Both the position numbers and the translations under genes were made by a program. 64,000 nt of DNA from an uncultured Nitrososphaera sp. Lineage in GTDB: Archaea > Thermoproteota > Nitrososphaeria > Nitrososphaerales > Nitrososphaeraceae. The notes beneath the pieces were generated by a model, which had not been told where the DNA came from, did no database searches, and saw only the letters and a list, made by a program, of their open reading frames with translations. Below, piece by piece: positions 50,480-59,413 of this stretch. How positions within the stretch are numbered: position 1 is the stretch's first letter; each line of letters starts with the position of its first letter. The stretch is taken from the NCBI GenBank assembly GCA_946480575.1, contig CAMLKF010000002.1, forward strand, positions 1 through 64,000, written 5' to 3'.

Positions 50480-50773
50480 CTACCGGTTGGACCTGCGCCA
50501 CTCGTGCTCGTCGGGAGGGCCGTAATCTTCTTTCTTCTTGAAGAATCCCCAGTACAGCAGGAATCCTCCGATGGCCAGCATTGCTATGACAAATTTTTCG
50601 TTTGTGATCTCGGCGTTGACAAAGTTGTCAAAGAAAAACCCGATCGAGTATTCTATGCTATAGAAGACGAGGTTCCTTATCGCAATGATGGCGGCGCTCA
50701 CTATGAAGAGGATGCCCATTGCAGACATCCAGTTCTTGCCGCGCCTGCTGCCTGTCTCCTCTTTCCACCTCAT
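50480..50773 (-). CDS. Two-helix membrane protein
   Basis: A 97-residue protein from ATG. A basic N-terminus (RWKEETGSRRGKNW) is followed by a helix (MSAMGILFIVSAAIIAIRNLVFY), a loop, and a second helix (FVIAMLAIGGFLLYWGFF), ending charged (KKKEDYGPPDEHEWRRSNR). It lies between pspA and the F420 reductase gene on the same strand and may belong to the membrane-stress set. No family recognised. Confidence 0.65.
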   Translation of the reverse strand: MRWKEETGSRRGKNWMSAMGILFIVSAAIIAIRNLVFYSIEYSIGFFFDNFVNAEITNEKFVIAMLAIGGFLLYWGFFKKKEDYGPPDEHEWRRSNR

Positions 50774-50824
50774 CAGATATACCTGTGTACGACAGCGGTA
50801 TCACTGATAACATTTGCGCTCAGT

Positions 50825-51499
50825 TCAGATCAGCTTGACGCCAGGGTGCTTCATCTTGTTCCTTTTCGCTGCATTCAGGAGCATCGGGGTCAGCATCTCC
50901 GCCTGGTACGTGAGCGCAAGCGGACCGAGGTAGACCGGACGCAGGCCAGAAATTTCAGATGCCAGACCAGACAGCTTTGCGACGGCGTTCTGGTCGTCGC
51001 CACAGATAAACGTGTCCGCGTCAAGGCCCTGCCCGACGTTTTTCAACTTGGCCTCTGATATAGTGTGGAACGCAGAAACCACTCTTGACCTTGGCTGCAG
51101 TTTGTCCGCAACCATTTCTGCAGCCGGCTTTTTGCCCTGCTCAAGCGGGATGTAGACAAAGCCGGCTTCCATACGGGTCATAGGCACTATCGGCGACACG
51201 ACGATGCAGTCGCCCCTGACCTGCCCAGCCAGCCTGCCGCAGGTGTCGTCTATAAACTCGTATGGGATTGAAAGTATTAGGACATCGACGTCTCTTGCGA
51301 GCGCAAAGTTGTCGTCGCCGCTGATTCTGCCTGAAACACTGCCGCCATATGCTTCCTTGGCAGCTTTTGCATAATTATCCGCGGCCTCTTTTGCCTTTTG
51401 AGCGTCCCTTGAGCCAACTATTATGTCGTGCTTTTGGCACCATCTGAGCGCAAAGCCCTCGCCCATACCGCCGGTGCCGCCCACTATGCCTATCCTCAT
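50825..51499 (-). CDS. npdG: F420-dependent NADP reductase (Fno)
   Basis: A 224-residue enzyme exchanging hydride between F420H2 and NADP+. The dinucleotide motif is RIGIVGGTGGMGEG at the very start, and SRDAQKA gives the NADP-phosphate contact. LSIPYEFIDD and RVVSAFHTISEAKL follow, the latter with the F420-site histidine region. The ATG at 51499 is chosen; a GTG 4 codons upstream is possible. F420 is made by thaumarchaea, which supports the call. Confidence 0.9.
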   Translation of the reverse strand: MRIGIVGGTGGMGEGFALRWCQKHDIIVGSRDAQKAKEAADNYAKAAKEAYGGSVSGRISGDDNFALARDVDVLILSIPYEFIDDTCGRLAGQVRGDCIVVSPIVPMTRMEAGFVYIPLEQGKKPAAEMVADKLQPRSRVVSAFHTISEAKLKNVGQGLDADTFICGDDQNAVAKLSGLASEISGLRPVYLGPLALTYQAEMLTPMLLNAAKRNKMKHPGVKLI

Positions 51500-51618
51500 A
51501 TGGTCGTTCACAAGAGATTCCGATATTAACCTTACATTCTATTGCCCTTTTCTTCTTCTTCTTCTTTTTTTGGACTCCTCCTTTTTCAGTTCCTCTGTTG
51601 CTTCTTTATCTGCCACCA

Positions 51619-52590
51619 TTATCCCTGCTTTTTCTTGAAGAACAGGAACAAGACTGCGGCCACCGCGCCCATAGTTACTACTATTATCAGTGTCGCAAAG
51701 CCAACCGGTATGCTCCAGATGTTGTTCAGGTCAAGCCCGTTCATGCCGTACACGCTGGAAATGAACGTCAGCGGCAACAATATTGCAGAAAATATCGTCA
51801 GCGTCTTGACCGTGTCGCTCATCTGGACCGAAGCATTTACAATATATAGCTCGCGGTTCGAGTTGACCGTGTCTTGGTACGATTCGATGAGCTCGATCAG
51901 CTGGTTGATGTCGTCGTACACTATTTTTAAGTACTTGATGTCCTTCCTGTCTTCGTGGACATGGGTCAGGAAATTGATGACATCGCGAATGTGCCGGAAA
52001 TGCCAGTGCAATATTATAATCTGTCTTGACAAGTGGTCACAAGGTATTCGAGCATCTTTTTTGATGGCCTGTAGATCGACTTGCGCTCATTGTCAGTCAC
52101 GCTCAGCTCTATCGCAGTGAGCAGCTGCTCGTACCTGTCTACGATGCTTGAAAGAATGTTGTTGTGTAATACAGCGCGTCGATGGACGACTTCAGTATTG
52201 GCCGGTTTTTTTCTTCCAAAAACCGGTATAGACTGTCGTCGACATCAGGTCCACCTTGGCAGAGTGGATTGTCACAAGCCAGCCCCTGCCCAGAAAGATG
52301 TATATACTTACTACTACCTCTGCGGTAAGCGTGCGGGCGTCGCTGTACTTCATGTCAAGGAACAGCGTGTAAAAGTATATGGGTATCTAGGACCGCACTT
52401 GCGCCTTTTTGGACTTTTGTTGGCATATGCATATTCCTCTAGCGCCTTGCTGTCTAGGTGGAACGCCTGCTAGACGCCTCAGAGCTCTGGAGGCGTCGGG
52501 TCTACTAGGTCTATCTAGACATTGTAGCCCTGCCGGATGCCGTCCTTGGAGCCTCCCTGCCTAACTTCCCTTTCGTTGTATGAAATAATA
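51619..52590 (-). pseudogene. corA magnesium/cobalt transporter, inactivated
   Basis: The C-terminal part (51619-52032) is intact: TVNSNRELYIVNASVQMSDTVKTLTIFSAILLPLTFISSVYGMNG includes the CorA pore signature YGMNG, then the second helix. Upstream, frames change repeatedly: IELSVTDNERKSIYRPSKKMLEYLV, then FLDMKYSDARTLTAEVVVSIYIFLGRGWLVT, then IDLVDPTPPEL broken by TAG, TGA and TAG codons near 52450-52520, and EVRQGGSKDGIRQGYNV at the start. All are standard CorA elements in the right order, so the gene was complete before decay. Confidence 0.75.
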
Positions 52591-52699
52591 TATATGCTGC
52601 ATCCGCTCACTCTGAAGTAGTAAAAGGAGCTACATTGGCTATAAGGCTGACACATGAAAAAATTATTAAGCGATCTTTTGGGTAAGTGCCCACCAGCCA

Positions 52700-53323
52700 T
52701 TGCCTCTAGTCATCTTTATGCGTCACGGGCAGTCCGAGAACAACGTCAGCAGGATCCTTGTCGGCAGGCACATCGAGTCCCACCTGACTGACCAAGGCAG
52801 GCAGCAGGTGACAGACGCCGCCCGCCAGCTGAAGAACATTCCGGTCGACAAGGTTTACGTTTCGCCAGTGACAAGGGCGTTAGAAACTGCGCAAATAATT
52901 TGCGACACACTTGGCATGAGCTACGAAATAGACGAGAGGCTATACGAGATAGAACTGGGCAAGCTTGTAGGAATGAACTATGAAGAAGTGACCACCAACT
53001 ACGGCGACCTTTTTCTGCGATTCTACACCGAAAGCGACCCAGTGCTCCAGAACTTCGGCGTCGAAACGTTTGCGTCAGTAAAGCAGCGCGTCAAGAGCTT
53101 CCTTGACGATATGCTTAAGACGCATGAAGACGGCAACATCCTGACTGTCACGCACCTTGACCCCATCAAGGCGGCCCTAGCATCTTTGCTTGACCTGAAG
53201 CCAGAGGCACTTTATCGGTGGCACATCCGCAACGCATCGCTCACTGTCCTAAAGCACGAAAGCAAGGTCTACTCGCTCTCCGGCGTCAACGTCATGTCAA
53301 TGCATCGGTATCCAAACGAATGA
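52700..53323 (+). CDS. Histidine phosphatase / phosphoglycerate mutase-like protein
   Basis: A 207-residue branch-1 histidine phosphatase from a TTG start. MPLVIFMRHGQSENN carries the RHG motif with the phospho-accepting histidine at about residue 9. VSPVTRALETAQI, ELGKLVG and ILTVTHLDPIKAA (second catalytic histidine) follow. It could be a cofactor-dependent phosphoglycerate mutase or a broad phosphatase; sequence does not decide. Confidence 0.85.
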   Translation: MPLVIFMRHGQSENNVSRILVGRHIESHLTDQGRQQVTDAARQLKNIPVDKVYVSPVTRALETAQIICDTLGMSYEIDERLYEIELGKLVGMNYEEVTTNYGDLFLRFYTESDPVLQNFGVETFASVKQRVKSFLDDMLKTHEDGNILTVTHLDPIKAALASLLDLKPEALYRWHIRNASLTVLKHESKVYSLSGVNVMSMHRYPNE

Positions 53324-53354
53324 CAATAGCAGCAGCAGCCCCGATTTGCAAAAC

Positions 53355-53364
53355 CTTAAATAAC
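53355..53364 (+). promoter_or_regulatory. TATA box of the oxidase cluster
   Basis: CTTAAATAAC centred about 38 nt before the first oxidase ORF, a good archaeal TATA candidate, giving a short leader that contains the purine-rich AGAGGGAC just before the ATG. Confidence 0.45.
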
Positions 53365-53397
53365 ATTGGAAAACTGATTTGTAACAGAAGAGGGACA

Positions 53398-53673
53398 ATG
53401 ATCTCACATTCAGCGATAGTTTTGTTCCTGATTCCCGTTGTGGCAGTGTCTCTCCTTGGCATCGATTCCGCTTTTGCGCAAGAGTCACCCGAAAGGTACA
53501 TTCTACACAGGGTGGAGATCTGGGCGCTGTTTTACAGGCTCATGGTCGCGGCATTTGTTATAGGCGCAGTCGTTATGGGCGTCATTACCTACGTTGTCTG
53601 GCGCTTCCGAGAGTCGCATCCAAAGAACAGAGGAGACATCACCCCTGCCAGAACTGGAGGTGCGCACCACTAA
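53398..53673 (+). CDS. Oxidase-associated membrane protein (first-helix part of cytochrome oxidase subunit II)
   Basis: A 91-residue protein from ATG: a signal peptide (IVLFLIPVVAVSLLGIDSAFA) and then HRVEIWALFYRLMVAAFVIGAVVMGVITYVVWRFRE, one helix. This corresponds to the first transmembrane helix of subunit II; the second helix and the CuA domain are encoded by the next gene, which starts 1 nt after this stop. It seems a split subunit II. Confidence 0.75.
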   Translation: MISHSAIVLFLIPVVAVSLLGIDSAFAQESPERYILHRVEIWALFYRLMVAAFVIGAVVMGVITYVVWRFRESHPKNRGDITPARTGGAHH

Positions 53674-53674
53674 A

Positions 53675-54166
53675 ATGGGCCACGCAACTATCGAATGGGT
53701 CTACATCGGCGTAGTGATTGCGGTTCTTGCATACGTTGGTGCAGACTCATGGAACATTGAAAGGCTTATCGATCATGCCCCGGCAGAGGCCAAAGTTGTC
53801 AAAGTGACAGGTCAGCAGTGGTTCTGGACCTTTGAGCACGAAGACGGCACGAACGAAGTGGGCGAGCTCCACTTGACCAAGGATGTCCCATACAGGTTTG
53901 AAGTGACCTCGAAAGACGTCATACACTCCTTCAATATGCCCGACTTTGTGACCATGATAGATGCCGTGCCGGGCAGGATAAACACAGTATGGCTCGCGCC
54001 TGACCAGACAGGCGAGTACCTTATACAGTGCAGGGAATACTGCGGATTCTCCCATTATCAGATGAGGGCCACGCTGGTGGTCGAGGAAGGCAGCGCAGAA
54101 GCTGAAGTCACCCCGGCTGCGGCGGAGATGACGCTGTCCAAGGGCGAAACGGCGACGGCAAGCTGA
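53675..54166 (+). CDS. coxB: Heme-copper oxidase subunit II (CuA domain)
   Basis: A 163-residue protein. One N-terminal membrane helix (WVYIGVVIAVLAYVGAD), then a cupredoxin domain: VTGQQWFWTFEHEDG, VIHSFNMPDF (first histidine), and the CuA set QCREYCGFSHYQM (C-x3-C-x3-H-x2-M). It receives electrons from blue copper proteins. It is preceded by the split helix gene and followed by subunit I. Confidence 0.93.
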   Translation: MGHATIEWVYIGVVIAVLAYVGADSWNIERLIDHAPAEAKVVKVTGQQWFWTFEHEDGTNEVGELHLTKDVPYRFEVTSKDVIHSFNMPDFVTMIDAVPGRINTVWLAPDQTGEYLIQCREYCGFSHYQMRATLVVEEGSAEAEVTPAAAEMTLSKGETATAS

Positions 54167-54169
54167 AAA

Positions 54170-54192
54170 CTTTTTCATAACTTTTCTTTTTC
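54170..54192 (+). terminator. T-rich terminator after coxB
   Basis: CTTTTTCATAACTTTTCTTTTTC follows the subunit II stop; a new TATA box precedes subunit I, so the two may be separate transcription units. Confidence 0.4.
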
Positions 54193-54240
54193 AACAACAA
54201 CCTCATCAGCGTTACTATTTGTGCTAAAAACAAAATACTT

Positions 54241-54251
54241 TTATTAATATA
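54241..54251 (+). promoter_or_regulatory. TATA box of coxA
   Basis: TTATTAATATA lies about 45 nt before the subunit I start; AGAGGGATGG about 12 nt upstream of the TTG could be the ribosome binding site. Confidence 0.45.
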
Positions 54252-54290
54252 GTATTCCATGTATGTTCAACATAGAGGGATGGATGCGAA

Positions 54291-55817
54291 TTGGTGCTAG
54301 AGGTTAAAAAACCCCGTCCAATGTGGGAAATACTTTTTTCAACCCATCACACGGATATCGGACTCCTGTACATCTATTTGTCGGTGACTGCCTTTATCAT
54401 AGGCGGCGCGCTGGCAATTGGGATCCGTTCAGAGTTATTCTACCCCGGCAACCAAGGCATAATTGCAGACTCTAACACTTTCCACAGGATATTTACGGTG
54501 CACGGCACCAATATGCTGTTCCTATGGCTTATCCCATTTGCATCCGGCATCGGCAACTACCTGATACCCATCATGGTCAGGTACAAAGACATGGCATGGC
54601 CTAAGCTCAACGCAGTCGCGTTCTGGATGATTCCAGTGGGCATGGCACTTGTCTGGCTTGGCTTTTCAGACACGACTTGGAACGCTTATCCCCCATACTC
54701 TATCATCAGGGCGCCCGGCCCTGCAGCAGAGATGTGGATTTTCGGCCTCAAGATTCTGGGCATTTCATCAGTTCTTGGCGCAATCAACTTTGTAGTCACG
54801 ATCCTCAGGATGAAGCATCCAGACCTCCCGCTCATGAAGGTTCCGCTGTTTGTCTGGGCGACGCTTGTGACTTCGCTCATGATAATCGTGGCAATGCCGA
54901 CATTTGCCGCGGCGCTGATAATGCTTTACACAGACAGGCTTGGAGTATCCGGCTTTTTCAACCCTGCAATGGGAGGAGATCCTATAGCATACCAGCATCT
55001 GTTCTGGTTCACATTCCATCCAGTGGTGTACATATTCCTGATACTTGCGGTAGGCACGGCATACGAGATTATACCCAAGTTCTCTAGAAAGCCGATATTT
55101 AGCTACTCTTCTGGAGTTACGGCGTTCGTATTGCTTGCCATAGTGGGATTTGCTTCATGGGCGCACCACATGTTTGCGACAGGCATGAGCTTTACAGAAA
55201 AGACGGTTTTTATGGTAGGAACCCTAGCAGCGGTTCCGGCGTCCGCCATGCACATCTTTAACTGGGTGGCAACAATGTGGGGCGGAAGGATCAAGTTTGC
55301 CGCTCCAATGAGCTTTACAGTAGGAGGCATAATCCTGTTCTTCTACGCAGGAGCAGGAGGCATCGTCAACACTGCCATGCCGCTGGACTTTCTCACGCAC
55401 GACAGCTACTGGGTCGTAGGCCACTTCCACCTGTTCGTCATGGGCATGGTTACCTTTGGCTTCATCGGCTTCCTGTACTACCTCTTTCCGTTCATAACAG
55501 GAAGGATGTACAGCGAAAGAGCTGCGTTAGTTCAGTTCTGGCTCATGTTCGTGGGCGTGTCGCTAATATTCCTGACCCAGCACATACTCGGCCTCTACGG
55601 CCAGCCAAGGCGTGTGTTCGACTATGTACCTGTGGAGCCCCTCATAATACTGAATCAGATATCGACGGTAGGCGCATGGATAACCGCGGCGGGAGCTGGC
55701 ATATTCATATGGAACATGATAGCAAGCGCCATAAGGGGCAAGCCAGCGAATATGGAAGACCCGTTCAAGGTAGGCGAACAGTACTACGACTATACAAGGC
55801 GCGAGCCTCACCACTAG
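54291..55817 (+). CDS. coxA: Heme-copper oxidase subunit I
   Basis: A 508-residue, about 12-helix subunit that reduces O2 and pumps protons. Heme and copper ligands are clear: HRIFTVHGTNM (low-spin heme histidine), FHPVVYI (CuB histidine and cross-linked tyrosine), WAHHMFATGM (two CuB histidines), and VGHFHLFVMG (both heme histidines). The helix VI motif is HPVVY rather than HPEVY, so the D-channel glutamate of A1 enzymes is missing; the YSHP alternative is absent too. It starts at TTG (54291) or the adjacent GTG. The cupredoxin gene follows 21 nt downstream. Confidence 0.95.
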   Translation: MVLEVKKPRPMWEILFSTHHTDIGLLYIYLSVTAFIIGGALAIGIRSELFYPGNQGIIADSNTFHRIFTVHGTNMLFLWLIPFASGIGNYLIPIMVRYKDMAWPKLNAVAFWMIPVGMALVWLGFSDTTWNAYPPYSIIRAPGPAAEMWIFGLKILGISSVLGAINFVVTILRMKHPDLPLMKVPLFVWATLVTSLMIIVAMPTFAAALIMLYTDRLGVSGFFNPAMGGDPIAYQHLFWFTFHPVVYIFLILAVGTAYEIIPKFSRKPIFSYSSGVTAFVLLAIVGFASWAHHMFATGMSFTEKTVFMVGTLAAVPASAMHIFNWVATMWGGRIKFAAPMSFTVGGIILFFYAGAGGIVNTAMPLDFLTHDSYWVVGHFHLFVMGMVTFGFIGFLYYLFPFITGRMYSERAALVQFWLMFVGVSLIFLTQHILGLYGQPRRVFDYVPVEPLIILNQISTVGAWITAAGAGIFIWNMIASAIRGKPANMEDPFKVGEQYYDYTRREPHH

Positions 55818-55838
55818 AAGAGGAGGCAGTACGAAAAG

Positions 55839-56744
55839 ATGAGCCACGACGAACACGGGCACACAAAAGAGCCGATAATCATGACTTCTGGAAGGCGTAT
55901 GGGCAAGGGACTTGCCATAGTGGTGGTCACACTTGCAATTGGGGCAGCTATATTGATACCGTTCTTTGATGCCATGTTTGCCAACCCGCCGCCGGTGACT
56001 CAGATTCAGCAGCCAACGCCGCCAACCGATGGGGGGCAGACGCCGCCGCCCGCTGAAGCTGGCACGACGACTATTGCAATACTACAAGGCGCAGCCACGC
56101 AGGGAGCTCCAGATTACGATCCGGATGCAGCTGAAGTCCCGCTTGACAACAAAATAGTCTGGGACAACCAAGACACAGTACCGCACACTGCAACATCAGG
56201 CAAAGGACCCGACGACCCCGAATCGGCCGCGCTGTTTGATACCGGCATCGTTAACGGTGGCGAAAGTTCCGATCCTGTTGAATTAACTGACGTGAGCGAA
56301 GGCGACACTATAGACTACTACTGCACCGTCCACCCGTATATGACGAGCGCGCTCACAATTACCGCTGCGGCTGAAGAGGGTGGCGCCGCTCCAGGAGGAA
56401 ATGCTACTACTACCGGAGGAGGAGGAGGACCACCTGCCGCTGGTGGAGGACCGACCCTCAACATACTTGAAGGCGCGTCAGTACAGGGCAGTCCAGACTA
56501 TGACCCCGACCCTCTCACTTTAACCAAGGGCGACGCAGTCAACGTGGTAAACCAGGACACTGTTCCCCACACAGTTACAAGCGGCACAGGACCCACTGAT
56601 CCAGAGTCAGCCAGCACGTTTGATAGCGGCATAATGGACCCAGGAGCAACGTTCAGCCTTAAAACTTCCAACATCAATGCCGGCCAATACGACTATTACT
56701 GCTTGGTACACCCATACATGACAGGCAAGCTCCAAGTAGAGTAG
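55839..56744 (+). CDS. Membrane-anchored protein with two tandem blue-copper (plastocyanin-like) domains
   Basis: A 301-residue protein. An N-terminal anchor (GLAIVVVTLAIGAAILIPFFDAM) precedes a proline-rich linker and two cupredoxin domains. Each has a first histidine in QDTVPHT and a cluster YYCTVHPYM or YYCLVHPYM, i.e. the C-x2-H-x2-M type 1 copper set. A glycine-rich linker joins them. It lies in the oxidase cluster, so it is a likely electron donor to subunit II. The duplicated domain is about 45 percent alike by eye. Confidence 0.9.
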   Translation: MSHDEHGHTKEPIIMTSGRRMGKGLAIVVVTLAIGAAILIPFFDAMFANPPPVTQIQQPTPPTDGGQTPPPAEAGTTTIAILQGAATQGAPDYDPDAAEVPLDNKIVWDNQDTVPHTATSGKGPDDPESAALFDTGIVNGGESSDPVELTDVSEGDTIDYYCTVHPYMTSALTITAAAEEGGAAPGGNATTTGGGGGPPAAGGGPTLNILEGASVQGSPDYDPDPLTLTKGDAVNVVNQDTVPHTVTSGTGPTDPESASTFDSGIMDPGATFSLKTSNINAGQYDYYCLVHPYMTGKLQVE

Positions 56745-56757
56745 TAGTAGCAAAAAA

Positions 56758-57210
56758 ATGCTGCTAAAAGCCCTCTCTTTTTCCACTCTTGCCGTCCTTT
56801 TTACACTCATCTTTATGGGTGGGTACGTAAGCGCATCTGGTCAGGGCCTCACGTGCCCCGACTGGCCGCTCTGCCCGCAGGGTCTTCTGCCGCATGAAAA
56901 CTTTATCATAGAATACATCCACAGGTCCGTCGCGGCAACAACCAGCCTGCTCGTCCTCGCCATGACGGCCTTTACGCTCAGATCCAGGCAGGCTCCAAAG
57001 AGCATGAAGATAGCCGCCATTATCGCTAGTGCTGCAGTCATTGGCCAGATAACGCTTGGCGCACTTGTAATAGTGGAGCGGCTCCATGCTATTCTGGTGA
57101 CCGTCCACCTTGGTCTTGGGATCGTGCTCTTTTCGATGGTCCTGATGACTACGATGTACGCCTTCCGGCTTGAAGGCAAGAAGAAGGCGCTGCCCACCAA
57201 GGCACAGTAA
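56758..57210 (+). CDS. ctaA: Half-size heme A synthase (CtaA/Cox15-type)
   Basis: A 150-residue, four-helix membrane protein. MGGYVSASGQGLTCPDWPLCPQG contains the C-x5-C pair of the outer loop. IEYIHRSVAA and VERLHAILVTVHLGLG carry the heme-ligand histidines. Full CtaA has eight helices made by duplication; archaeal forms can be half-size and act as dimers. It oxidises heme O to heme A, fitting an aa3-type oxidase next door. It starts 14 nt after the cupredoxin stop. Confidence 0.87.
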   Translation: MLLKALSFSTLAVLFTLIFMGGYVSASGQGLTCPDWPLCPQGLLPHENFIIEYIHRSVAATTSLLVLAMTAFTLRSRQAPKSMKIAAIIASAAVIGQITLGALVIVERLHAILVTVHLGLGIVLFSMVLMTTMYAFRLEGKKKALPTKAQ

Positions 57211-57237
57211 TATACGGGCGGAGCGCGAATTATTCTC

Positions 57238-58275
57238 ATGAACGCCCTGATCCTGATGGCGGCTCTGCTGCTTTTGATGGCTGCTGCAGTACCTGCGGCG
57301 TATGCGCATTTTGACCACTTTGCGCATTATAACGCCAGAGGAGACGGAGTCGGTCCCTACTATGTCTACATGCAGCTTGAGCCGGACTATGCGGCGCCGG
57401 GGCAGCCAATCGCTATCATGTTCAGCGTGCAGGACAGAGACGGGCGTGATACTTATGATATCGAGACGATGGCAGAGGTCTACGCGTCCACCGGCGAGCG
57501 GCTGCAGGCCTGGCCGTGGACAAAGCAGGATATAGGCGACTTTGAAGTCTTTTACACCTTTCCACAATCCGGCAGCTACCAGGTGGTGCTCAGCATCGCA
57601 GACGGGCCGGTGAACACTAACGCGATCGATCCGTCAAGGGGCACGCTTAGCAGCGTTGCCAGCTGCAACTGCGAACGGCTCATTTTCAATGCTGCAGTGT
57701 CGGAAGGCTTTGGCACGATCTACGTCTCGACCATCGCAAGTGCGGTCTTTGTGCCCCTGGGTATTTTCGGATTGGTACTGGGCCTAACCTACTGGAGCAG
57801 GAAAAAGAGCGGCCAGTTCGTCGCCGCGCCGGGAGACACTGTGCGATACATCGTGACCTTTGCCGCCATAGCTGGCGGCCTCGTGCACTTTGCAGTTTAC
57901 TCTGGCCATGCCTCGCTCCGCATCGAGTACAGTATATTCCTGATTGTTGCTGGAGGCATGCAGGTGACGTACGGCATACTCTATACGATGCTCACACTCG
58001 TGGCCTCCACGACAGGCAGGACCAGGCCGTATGACCACTATCGCAAGACAGTGGCAGTGAACCTGTTCGGACTGGTAGGCACGGCAGTCTTGCTGGGGCT
58101 GTACGCCTATGCGGTAATATTTCCGCCGCCTCTTTCGCCAAACAATAGGCCGGAAGACGTAGACGTGGCAGGAATTCTTGCCAAGGCAGTCGAGGGGTTC
58201 GTAGTCATTGGCATCGTCTACCTTATGCGGCTTGAAAAGCACAGGCTGGCAAGCCAGTTGAAAGAACAGGTATAG
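57238..58275 (+). CDS. Membrane protein of the oxidase cluster
   Basis: A 345-residue protein. A signal peptide (ILMAALLLLMAAAVPAAYA) is followed by an outer domain of about 130 residues (VYMQLEPDYAAPGQPIAIMFSVQDRDGRD), a beta-sandwich with one CNC motif (SCNCERL). Then come about five membrane helices (FVPLGIFGLVLGLTYW onward). The outer domain resembles copper-resistance-like or assembly domains by size, but I cannot name the family. Its place at the end of the oxidase cluster suggests assembly or copper delivery. Confidence 0.7.
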   Translation: MNALILMAALLLLMAAAVPAAYAHFDHFAHYNARGDGVGPYYVYMQLEPDYAAPGQPIAIMFSVQDRDGRDTYDIETMAEVYASTGERLQAWPWTKQDIGDFEVFYTFPQSGSYQVVLSIADGPVNTNAIDPSRGTLSSVASCNCERLIFNAAVSEGFGTIYVSTIASAVFVPLGIFGLVLGLTYWSRKKSGQFVAAPGDTVRYIVTFAAIAGGLVHFAVYSGHASLRIEYSIFLIVAGGMQVTYGILYTMLTLVASTTGRTRPYDHYRKTVAVNLFGLVGTAVLLGLYAYAVIFPPPLSPNNRPEDVDVAGILAKAVEGFVVIGIVYLMRLEKHRLASQLKEQV

Positions 58276-58277
58276 CA

Positions 58278-58334
<57 letters not shown>

Positions 58335-58384
58335 GAGGCGACCCAGTAAAACATAAAACACCTAGAGGGCGACTCATATACATC

Positions 58385-59341
58385 ATGGCTTGGAAAGTAA
58401 TGATGCCAAAAAAGATAATGTTCGGCGAAAACGCGGCTAAAGAATTCCCGTATCCGAAGAATGCTCTTGTTATTACCACAACCACTCCAGACATTTACAA
58501 CAAGTGGTTGGATTACATAGGGATCAAGAACTACGAGCTGTACGACAAGGTGACGCCAGACCCGGCCATCGAGACCGTCGAAGCGATAAAGAAGCAGTAC
58601 GAGAGCGAGAACATCTCGTGCTACATTGGCCTTGGCGGCGGAAGCTCGATGGATGTCTGCAAGTACCTTGGCAAGATGACAGGAATTCCCAAGATCCTGA
58701 TCCCGACGACTTTTGGCACTGGCGCCGAGATGACCACCTATGCAGTCATTAGCTTTGACCACAAGAAAAAGCTCCTGCAGGATGAGGCTTTCCTGGCCGA
58801 CGCCGCCATAGTCGACCCGTACTTTTTGCCCGGCACTCCATTCAACATCCTAAGGAACTCGGCGTGCGACGCGGCTGCTCAGGCATCGGAGGGCTATGAC
58901 AGCAAGCTTGGCAACCCCTTTACAAAGTTCTTTTGCAAGGAGGCATTTGACATACTATACGACGCCATTATGAACGACAAGCACCACCTGCTGCCATACG
59001 GCGCCATGCTCTCGGGCATTGGCTTTGGCAACTCGTCAACCACCCTCGGGCACGCGCTGTCCTACGCTTTTTCCAACGAAGGCGTGCCACACGGCTACGC
59101 GCTATCGTCCTGCACCACTGTTGCGCACAAGTTCAACAAATCTATCTACTACAAGCGCTTCAAAGAAATCGCACAGAAATTCAAGTTCGAGCCGCTGAAG
59201 CTAAAGCAGCCGCTCGACCAGGCAGCAGACGTCATCATGCCTGACCGTGGACACCTTGACAACAACCCGATACCTGTCACCAAGCAGGACATCATCAAGT
59301 GTCTCGACGAGATAGTGAACACCAATCCGCTGGCGGCGTAA
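58385..59341 (+). CDS. Iron-containing alcohol dehydrogenase, probable succinic/malonic semialdehyde reductase
   Basis: A 318-residue group III (iron) dehydrogenase. IGLGGGSSMDVCKY and TTFGTGAEMTTYAV bind NAD(P). Iron ligands are in the NSACDAAAQASEGYD, LGHALSYAF and GVPHGYALS segments. In ammonia-oxidising archaea a close member reduces succinic and malonic semialdehyde in the 3HP/4HB cycle, which makes this role likely here. Being shorter than bacterial ADHs (about 380) fits that type. A TATA-like stretch is masked by the ATT repeat. Confidence 0.82.
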   Translation: MAWKVMMPKKIMFGENAAKEFPYPKNALVITTTTPDIYNKWLDYIGIKNYELYDKVTPDPAIETVEAIKKQYESENISCYIGLGGGSSMDVCKYLGKMTGIPKILIPTTFGTGAEMTTYAVISFDHKKKLLQDEAFLADAAIVDPYFLPGTPFNILRNSACDAAAQASEGYDSKLGNPFTKFFCKEAFDILYDAIMNDKHHLLPYGAMLSGIGFGNSSTTLGHALSYAFSNEGVPHGYALSSCTTVAHKFNKSIYYKRFKEIAQKFKFEPLKLKQPLDQAADVIMPDRGHLDNNPIPVTKQDIIKCLDEIVNTNPLAA

Positions 59342-59413
59342 GCCGGTCAGCCAGCTCCCTTCCTTTTTACCTTTTCAAAACCTTTAAATTCAGTTCTCCG
59401 GCTTTCTTCCCCG

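Noticed and set aside
52440..52525. Selenocysteine or pyrrolysine decoding in corA
   Set aside because: There are several different stops plus frameshifts, which is plain decay.
55277..55969. A 230-codon frame within and beyond coxA
   Set aside because: It overlaps the coxA frame, rich in R, H and C, without domain likeness.
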